Shown here in pieces: positions 57,199 to 64,000 of a stretch of DNA of 64,000 bases. A program made the position numbers and the translations under genes. Within the stretch, counting starts at the first letter, position 1; the number at the start of each line of letters is the position of its first letter. The notes below the pieces were generated by a model. The model searched no databases. It had not been told where the DNA came from and saw nothing but the letters and a program-made list of their open reading frames with translations. Origin of the DNA: Neopestalotiopsis rosae (taxonomy: Eukaryota; Ascomycota; Sordariomycetes; Amphisphaeriales; Sporocadaceae); NCBI GenBank assembly GCA_023078685.1, contig JALGAS010000008.1:2170001-2234000 (forward strand), given 5' to 3'.

Positions 57199-57266
57199 CG
57201 CATCGCATAGCATCGCATAGCATAGAGTGACATGGCATGGCATAACATCAGCATCGGCATCGCATC
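57199..57266 (+). repeat. GCAT/CATA-rich simple repeat
   Basis: Imperfect repeats of CGCATAGCAT and related GCATCG/GGCAT units run for about 68 bp in non-coding DNA. Confidence 0.7.
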
Positions 57267-58640
57267 TGCTGCCGATCGCGAGGATGGATCGTGGACAGAT
57301 GCACAGCCAAACTCTACAGAGATGCCAGGGCCACACACTGTGAAGCAACGAAGCATACTTGGCATCTTTCTTCACTCCCCTCCTTGCCTCTCTACAGTAC
57401 AGTAGTCGTTTCAATGTGTGTAAGTTTCATACTAGGGAAGGTTGCACAGACTGAAATGTGATTCGGTCCAGAAATTAGCCATTGCCGCACGACATACCCG
57501 AGATATTTCTCTGTTGCTTATTTGTCCCCGTACGACGAACACTATGCATTTCTGGGTACATCCTGGCTGCAGGCCGTTGGATAATGTCGGCATCCATCAG
57601 CCATCCGTTGCCATCCTCGCCATCTTCATGTTTTTATGTAAATATATTGTTTAGTTAATCTAAACAGCAGCCAAGCAAATCAAGGGAGTTGAGAAGAAAA
57701 AAGTCTTGAGAACGGCTTGGCTGAGTACCTTTGTAAGGTACTATCAAGTTGAATAACTAATTTGCTTCCCAGCCGAGAGCCGTCCTCGTCGGATCGGGCA
57801 GCGAATAGTTAAAAGCAACTCCATTGGCCCCAACCCGAATATGGTCATATTGTAAAATTTCATCATGAAATGAAGAGGCATCCTTATTGGTGTCACATGA
57901 TCGCTTCCACATCAAAGCGCCAAGGGTTCTACTGTGTACTCCAGGGTCTGGCAAACGGAATATATGATACCGACATGTCCCTAGTGCTCGGATCTGGAGA
58001 GGATTGACGGAGACCCTGGCGATACGTACTTTGGTACTGTAAGTAGTGTCGATTCCATATTATGGTTAAGCTTAGCTCCAAGATGGATCTGCGCGTTCAT
58101 GACACGACATGGAGATTTTTCTTTTCTTCTGCTTCTTGAATAGTGACGTCAAGCTTTGGTCACTACATGATGTTGTGACGTTCTCTGGAAGAGACTATGT
58201 TGAAACAGCGATGTTGCGAGTTTGCAAATAGGTGCTCTCGGTACGTAGCAGGTGAATAATGCGTGTAAACTGCCTTTTCGAAATTGACGATTGCAATGAT
58301 CAATGCCGGCCGGGGTTCATATGCATTGGAAGGGGGGTGGGAGACTTCAGCGAATCAGGTGGCGCGCAGCTGACAGCATTCCTCGTTGGCTTGCTGCAAT
58401 TCCTCAGCCCCTCCACCACCTAAAGTGCACTACCATTCTAAGATAGAGCTTCACTCGACAGCTTCAGTAGACCGACCGACCGATCGTAGGACCGTAGAGA
58501 CAAGATACGCACCCCCACCCTCACTCTTTCGGGCCAACGCGCGCGCAATATTCAGAACGGCCCAGGCATATAGCTGCGCATAGCTTCGGGGGTTCGTGAG
58601 GTGGCCTTGCTGCCATGTAGCAAAGGCGCAAGAGCTCTCA

Positions 58641-60509
58641 ATGGCTTCTTCTTTCACCCCCTACAGCTTCGTCCAGTGTCCATGCTACGACGCGGCGACA
58701 CATTCTCGTACTTCGAGCGGCAGATCATCGCCACAGTCTCAGAACACCCCCGACGATGACGACTATGCATTCGACCCGCGCGCTCCGAGGTCCAACTACA
58801 GCTTGTATCCCATAGAGCATCTGCTGTACTGCGTCGACTGCAACCAGATCCGATGCCCGCGCTGTGTCACCGAGGAGCTCGTCACCATCTACTGCCCCAG
58901 CTGTCTTTTCGAGGTCGGCGCCAGCAGTGTCAAGGCCGAAGGCAATCGGTATGTGCCACGCGTTCTATAACCCTAATTACTGCAAGCTTGCCCAAACAGG
59001 CAAAAGAGGCAAATGCATCTGATCCTATACCTCTCTTCACACTTTCGCCTATTCGCTTCTCTTGCATATGAAGAGCACATCTGTCCCATGATAACTAATC
59101 AATGATTTCACCACTGCAGATGCACCCGTAGCTGCTTCCAGTGTCCGATCTGCATTGGACCGCTCGGTGTCCAGTCGCTCGCGCCCGCGCCGGAACCCTC
59201 ACATCTCACGGCAGACAATGCAGGCTCGGCGCCTCCCGGTCCCTGGGTCCTGTGTTGCTCGTACTGCAACTGGTCTTCGTCCGAAGTCGGCGTCCAGTTC
59301 GACAAGCCGCAGGGTATCTATGGGCAATTGGCCAAGATGCGCCACGGCAACGCCCCCGGTGACATACCAAATGCACCCGTGGATGCTGTGCCCACGAAAA
59401 GGGATGCTGTCGCAGAGCCAGAGTCGGCCAAGTCCCGGTTTGCAGCCATGAAGTCCTTTTACCAGTCTCAGCTCGCCAGCGCCAATCCTGCGACTACTAG
59501 CCTAAGCGGAGGCTTTGGCGACTATGGCTTTGGTTCTCCCAATGCTCTCACTCGTATCATGAGTCTATACTCTGGGAGCAGCGGTCTGACTGCTTCCAAG
59601 ACCAAAGCCAGGCCCACTATTATACGAGAGGCCGATTCTGAAAGTGAGGGTCTACGCTTCCCCGATCTTGACGAGTCCGACGCCATATCCAAGCTCAGGC
59701 AGCAAGGATACGACGGTACGGTGACAAGGCCCCAAGCCATGGCTCAAGTGGAGGAAGGCGCCCGGTTCGCTGATGAGATGTGGCCAATTCCTCACCTGCT
59801 TCGGTCAAAACGTGCGAAGCGATGCCCTGCCTGTCGTCATATCCTCAGTAAGCCCGAAGCTAAAGTGAACAATACGAGATTTCGTATCAGACTCGTGGCA
59901 GTCAACTATTTGCCAGAAATCTCATCCAAGCCGCTCATCCAACCAGGGCTGCCTCTGCCTCCTTCAGACCTGCTCATACCTCTGAAGCCTACTCAATACT
60001 TGTTGACTTTTAAAAATTTGATGTTCGAAGACATCAAAGTCAGCTTAGCAACTCCCAATACCACTCCTGGTCGTTTTGCCTCTAGGGTAACGGTTCTGTG
60101 CCCCCAATTCACCATTGAAGCAAACTCGGATGATTATGATATCAATGAGGTGCTCAAGGATGATCGACGGCGGGAGCGGGCTGACACCCTGCAGCAAGTC
60201 GAGCCAGGAAAAGTGTGGGAGCGCGGACGAAATTGGGTTAGTATTGTTGTGGAAGTGATTCCCTCATCATTACATATAGAACCAAAGCCCGCCATACTCA
60301 AGAAAGATGGCAATGGCAAAGAGGATCTCAGTCCACTCAAGGAGGACGAGGATATCCTCGAGATACCCATTTTTGTGCGTTTGGAGTGGGAGAGCGACCC
60401 AGCTGGAGACCAGGTGACGTCCTCGGCTAGTAAAGAAAAAGACGGCAAGGAAAAGAAGGAATTGGCGTACTGGACGGTACTTGGAATTGGACGGATTAGC
60501 CAGGAATGA
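58641..60509 (+). CDS. ro-2: Dynactin subunit p62 (DCTN4 / Ropy-2 family)
   Basis: Two exons (58641-58948, 59120-60509) encode 565 aa. The N-terminus begins FTPYSFVQCPC and has the family's zinc-binding cysteine series: LLYCVDCNQIRCPRC, YCPSC, then CTRSCFQCPIC and VLCCSYCNW. A later RCPACRHIL pair precedes the beta-rich C-terminal half (RIRLVAVNYLPEI; YLLTFKNLMFEDIKV; IFVRLEWE). p62 sits at the pointed end of the Arp1 filament of dynactin, which links dynein to membranes and nuclei; Neurospora ropy mutants include this subunit. The 171-nt intron falls within the Cys-rich region. Family assignment is firm. Confidence 0.92.
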
Positions 60510-61025
60510 ACGGTGATTTGTTAATGTACATGAGATACCCCAAGAGACAACCAAATAAACAGATAGAGCTAGTAATAATATGAGTAGACTTGTCTAGGCT
60601 TTGATCGTCAAGATGGGTAGCATGCACAAGAGTGATCGACCATTGTGGAACATATATACATATATGACCTATATCAACTCTGCTATCACTGGTTGTAGTA
60701 TCAGACAGCATGCACAAAATGAGACACATAGATGGCTTGTGGGAAACAAGTGGTCGTCGATAGGATGGTTTGGGCTTGTCATCAAAAACCATGCTCGTCA
60801 TTAAAAATGTCACAAGCTATCTGAACGCCAATGCCCTTTATGTGAATTACGCCGGGAAGAGTAGTCCATTCATGCTATCATCTCAGGATTCATGTATGCT
60901 GAACCAGGTATTCTCTTGTGTACCTCTTCCAAATTGAACCGTTCCGATTCAAACGCCGGAAAACCAGTTTCTTTTTTGCTTTCCCCTATCTCCGTCGTCA
61001 AAGCCTTTTTCGTTACCGCTTAACC
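60510..61025. other. Convergent intergenic region
   Basis: This is shared 3' flank of the dynactin p62 and eS7 genes. No gene was seen. Confidence 0.6.
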
Positions 61026-62093
61026 CTAGTACTCGGTAGAGCCAGACTGGGGGAACTCAAAGGTGACACCACGGCCGGTGAGGCGGCGGTAGACCTCGGA
61101 GTAGGTGTCGAGGCGGTAGTCAACTCCACCACGCTCCTTCTCGTCGAGGACGACCTTGAGGAGCTTGGCACCGTCCTCCTTGGTGCGGAGACGCTTGCCG
61201 ACGATCTCGACGGGGTAGACGAGGTCGGCCAGGATGGCGTCGTGAACGGCGGTCAGAGTGCGCGAACGGGGGCGCTTCTGGGTCTGGGTGTTGCGGGAGC
61301 GGGCAGAGCGCTTGGGGCGGGGCAGGATGCGGCGCGAGGCCAGGATCAGGACGTGGCGGTCAGAGAACTTCTTCTCGAGCTCGCGGGTCAGGCTGAAGGA
61401 CGAAGTTAGTCTTGCGACGCAGTCGAGTGACAAGGTGATGAAAAACTTACCGCTGCTGGACGCGGTGGAAACCCTGCAGGGAAGGGACGGGGACAAAGAT
61501 GACAATAGCCTTCTTGCCGTGGCCAACCTCGATCTAATTCAAGATCCAAAGTCAGCAGGCGAGCTCCAGGACAGACATGTTTTTCAAATGAATGTTCCTT
61601 GGACCGCTTCCCGTCCTATTCCTCTTGATGTTTTGTATTGCTAGGTTTCTTGATAGTGGTGTATCGGAGACTACTTGTGGTTGCTCCCTCTCGCCTCGTA
61701 GTCAAAACGTGTGGCTCGGGTTTCGAGGTCGCGAACACACATCGAAGTGCAAGTACGAATCGCCAGGGATGTCGCGGACAAGGCGAGCATGTAGCATAGC
61801 AAATAGTCCATCGTAGGAACAGGATCAAGTCGCGATCTAGAGGATTTCTTTCTCTCTCGTGCGGTTTGCTTCTTTTCACGTTACGGGGAACGAGCCATCA
61901 ATTGGCTCGCCTTCTTGTTGTTTTATCTTACCTCGCGGGCAGAGACGAACTGCAGAGGGCGGAGAGCGACCTTGAGGTCGGCAGTGTTGGTCTCGAGATC
62001 GTAGAGAGCACCAGCGATGCTGGACTCGAGCTCAGAGGGGTTCTGTCTCGAGGGGCTGTTGGCAGCGATCTTGTTGAGGGCGGGGGAAGACAT
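61026..62093 (-). CDS. rps7: 40S ribosomal protein S7 (eS7)
   Basis: Three exons (62093-61932, 61533-61451, 61392-61026) give 203 aa, the normal length. Conserved eS7 stretches include [18 protein letters not shown] across intron 1, [13 protein letters not shown], the [21 protein letters not shown] segment across intron 2, [26 protein letters not shown] and [16 protein letters not shown]. It is a structural protein of the small ribosomal subunit acting in the cytoplasm after nucleolar assembly. Intron 1 is long (398 nt), as is common for first introns of fungal ribosomal-protein genes, and contains a small hairpin at 61891-61909. The plus-strand frames over this gene are shadows. Confidence 0.96.
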
Positions 62094-63653
62094 CTTGGGC
62101 GACGGGACTCTGGGCGTGAGACTGCTGGTTGTCGGTTGGTCGTGAAGATGTGAAAGTCGATCGCGGTCGCTGGGTTTAGCAAAAGTTCGGAATTTGGGGG
62201 TGGCAGCAATCAAAAAATTCAATTGTGGGATCGTGTGCCAAGCACCAGTGGGTAAACCCCGGCTGCTAGCTTCTGCGCCAGATCTTTTTGGCCAATGAGA
62301 GCAGTGGTCATACCATATGTGGGTCTCTATAGAGTCGTCGCAGACAAGTCTCAAACTTGGGTCCAATACTCAGAAGATGACGAGCTCTCAATTCCAATGT
62401 GAGGGAGCTGATGTTGATTAGTTCCTTCGGGGAGACGCACTCAACGCACTCGTGATGGTATTCCTGTTTTGCCTGCAATCACTCTTTTGAACCAACATCC
62501 CTGCGCAGCCGTTCTGTGCTTTGCTTACAAAAGCGTTATGGGGTGAGGAGCACAGCATCGTCTACAATGACCTGGTCGGAGCTGTCCTACGTTCTCATAA
62601 CCCGGATTATTCGAAGGATGGAAGTTGGCTCATCCACATGAGCTGAGTTTGGCAGTAGCAATACATTGCGCCTTGCCTCTCAGCTGTGTTGCGCTACTGC
62701 AGAGATGCGAACTATGGCATTCAGTTCACTCTGCGCTTCACCATGAAGTGCAAACCTCGATGCCTGGAGAAAGAACATAAAATATTCCAAATCAAAGCTG
62801 TTTTGAAGTCCTTCTTGAGGCTCATATTCGAACCTACGCCGTCGTTTTCTTTGACGTGTTTCACAATCGAGTCTGCCTGTCAGGCTTTACACGAGATCAT
62901 CATCTGAAAGCCGGGCTTATGCATTCTAGCAGTTGGTAGCCAGGCTGGCGAGCTTGGCGCTGACGCATGGGCAGCTACCCGATCCTCACAGCCCGAATCC
63001 TAATCAGCGGACCTCTTCACCCGACAAATGGCCATATGATCCGCAGCACCCTTCGTCTGTTCTCTCACAGCTAAATAGGATATATCACTGATTATCGCGG
63101 GTGGCGGCATACTCCCACAAGTGATTTCCACGGACGAGGCTCCGCCCCCAAAGTGCAACCAACACGATCTCTGCAGTATGTGCTGCATACAATCTCGTGT
63201 TTATTGAACTTAATTCGACAGAAGCGGGGATGCCGGCTCGGGGCCATATTCCTCTTCATCGGGCCAGAGATGCTTGTGCTGTCTGGCCGACCAGTATGAA
63301 AATTCCTGGGGTCATCATGGCGTTCAGCTTAGGAAGATCTTGCGCCTTGGCTGTGATGGTTTTCTAAAATTGCGCATCGCCACAACCACCGATGTGCTGC
63401 AAAATTACACCATTACCCCATTACTGCCTCTATTATTAGGCCATGACAAGATATGGTAGGATCATGGGAAAGGTACTAGGACTGTGTCTGTTGGGTCGTC
63501 GGGTTTATCTCTGACCAGCATGTACGAACCCTCTTCGCAGTGTAACATGACCGTTCTTCCGTCTTAATGACAGTAGCTTGTCTTTCCGCCGGTTTCTCAT
63601 CTTTCCTTACTTGTCTCCATTGTAACTAGCAGTGCAAGTACGTTTGCGCCATA
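62094..63653. other. Divergent intergenic region
   Basis: This holds the promoters of the eS7 gene (minus) and the cysteine-rich gene at 63654 (plus). No other gene, tRNA or repeat was recognised. Confidence 0.55.
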
Positions 63654-64000
63654 ATGTCTAATCCAAACACGAAACTCGGTTTCAACTGTCCAAAGGGGGG
63701 CGACTTTTACGTTTGCGACAAGGCCACAATACCCTTTCTCGGCTGCTGTGACGTCGATCCATGTGCCGACGGCTCGGGTCTATGTCCTCAACTCAACCTC
63801 AAGCCTTCGAGCTTCTCCTCGGACCACTACAATGAGATCAAGCCTCAGCTATGTGTAGACGCAAACGCAACCACGGACTGGTTCACCTGTCAGGCATCGC
63901 CGCCCTTCCTCGGTTGCTGCAAGTCCAACCCTTGCGCTCAAGGACAATGTCCAACAAAAGACTTGGAGGCAGCTCGGTTGAGCGATGACCAGAGTGCTGC
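63654..64000 (+). CDS. Cysteine-rich repeat protein, 3' end outside the window
   Basis: An ATG at 63654 opens a frame of at least 115 codons that runs off the window. It contains two copies of a cysteine module: FYVCDKATIPFLGCC..DPC...GLCPQLNL and FTCQASPPFLGCC..NPC..GQCPTKDL, spaced by about 55 residues. The pattern C-x6/7-PFLGCC-x3-PC-x4/5-CP is repeated in fungal proteins that often continue into a transmembrane segment and a cytosolic tail, but I know no function. There is no signal peptide at the N-terminus shown (MSNPNTKLGFNCPK). Completeness and later exons cannot be judged. Confidence 0.7.
   Translation, partial: MSNPNTKLGFNCPKGGDFYVCDKATIPFLGCCDVDPCADGSGLCPQLNLKPSSFSSDHYNEIKPQLCVDANATTDWFTCQASPPFLGCCKSNPCAQGQCPTKDLEAARLSDDQSA

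Larger units (their letters stand above)
53944..58640. other. Large gene-poor region (about 4.7 kb)
   Basis: No convincing multi-exon gene was found. Seen here: a 65-codon charged minus-strand frame (56148-55951); a CAT/GCAT-rich simple repeat (57199-57266); a tRNA A-box-like string at 55270-55292 without a matching B box; and a minus-strand frame at 57954-57757 with a protein-like end (GANGVAFNYSLPDPTR) that might be a relic. The two ends are the promoters of the DUF8004 and dynactin p62 genes. Confidence 0.5.

Noticed and set aside
57199..57266. Possible CRISPR-like or minisatellite array
   Set aside because: Units are 4-10 bp, imperfect and without spacers; simple repeat only, in a eukaryotic genome.

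Overview
The window is nuclear DNA of a filamentous ascomycete (Pezizomycotina, most likely a Sordariomycete and possibly Hypocreales). The genes are spliced with short introns (about 45-100 nt) carrying GTRNGT donors and CTRAC-like branch sites. The families present are typical of moulds: PTH11/rhodopsin-domain membrane proteins, Zn2Cys6 and Con7-like regulators, DUF3176 and DUF8004 proteins. The intergenic regions are long. Two conserved housekeeping genes anchor the right side: dynactin p62 and ribosomal protein eS7. Exon borders were placed by eye from splice signals and reading-frame continuity.

Layout. 2.4-4.3 kb: rhodopsin-domain membrane protein. 5.3-8.75 kb (minus): Con7-like C2H2 regulator behind a long leader that looks spliced and is rich in GGAC. 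10.9-12.9 kb (minus): Zn2Cys6 regulator whose finger is split over three exons. 16.3-17.6 kb: conserved protein of unknown function. 18.5-25.3 kb: an immunity-like island made of an ankyrin-repeat deaminase, a divergent OTT_1508-type deaminase, and a TPR protein with a TIR-like C-terminus. 25.6-26.1 kb (minus): a dUTPase/dCTP-deaminase-fold gene broken by one in-frame TAG. 27.2-31.9 kb: secreted FAD oxidoreductase and a second Zn2Cys6 regulator. 33.9-34.8 kb: EXPERA-domain membrane protein.

36.1-44.0 kb resembles a small or decayed secondary-metabolism group. It holds a hotdog thioesterase, a COMT-type O-methyltransferase with a GC-AG intron, a SnoaL-like gene with an in-frame TAG, a PTH11-like gene with an in-frame TGA, and an SDR. 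44.7-50.8 kb: DUF3176 membrane protein, aldo-keto reductase and GC-rich amidase. 51.3-53.9 kb (minus): DUF8004 protein. 53.9-58.6 kb holds no convincing gene. 58.6-62.1 kb: dynactin p62 and eS7. The window ends inside a cysteine-rich protein.

The most interesting points are the deaminase/TIR-like island with a dUTPase-fold gene beside it, the two genes each broken by a single in-frame TAG (candidates for sexual-stage A-to-I mRNA recoding, or for RIP or decay), and the GGAC-rich leader of the Con7-like gene. No CRISPR array, tRNA, rRNA or intact transposon was recognised.
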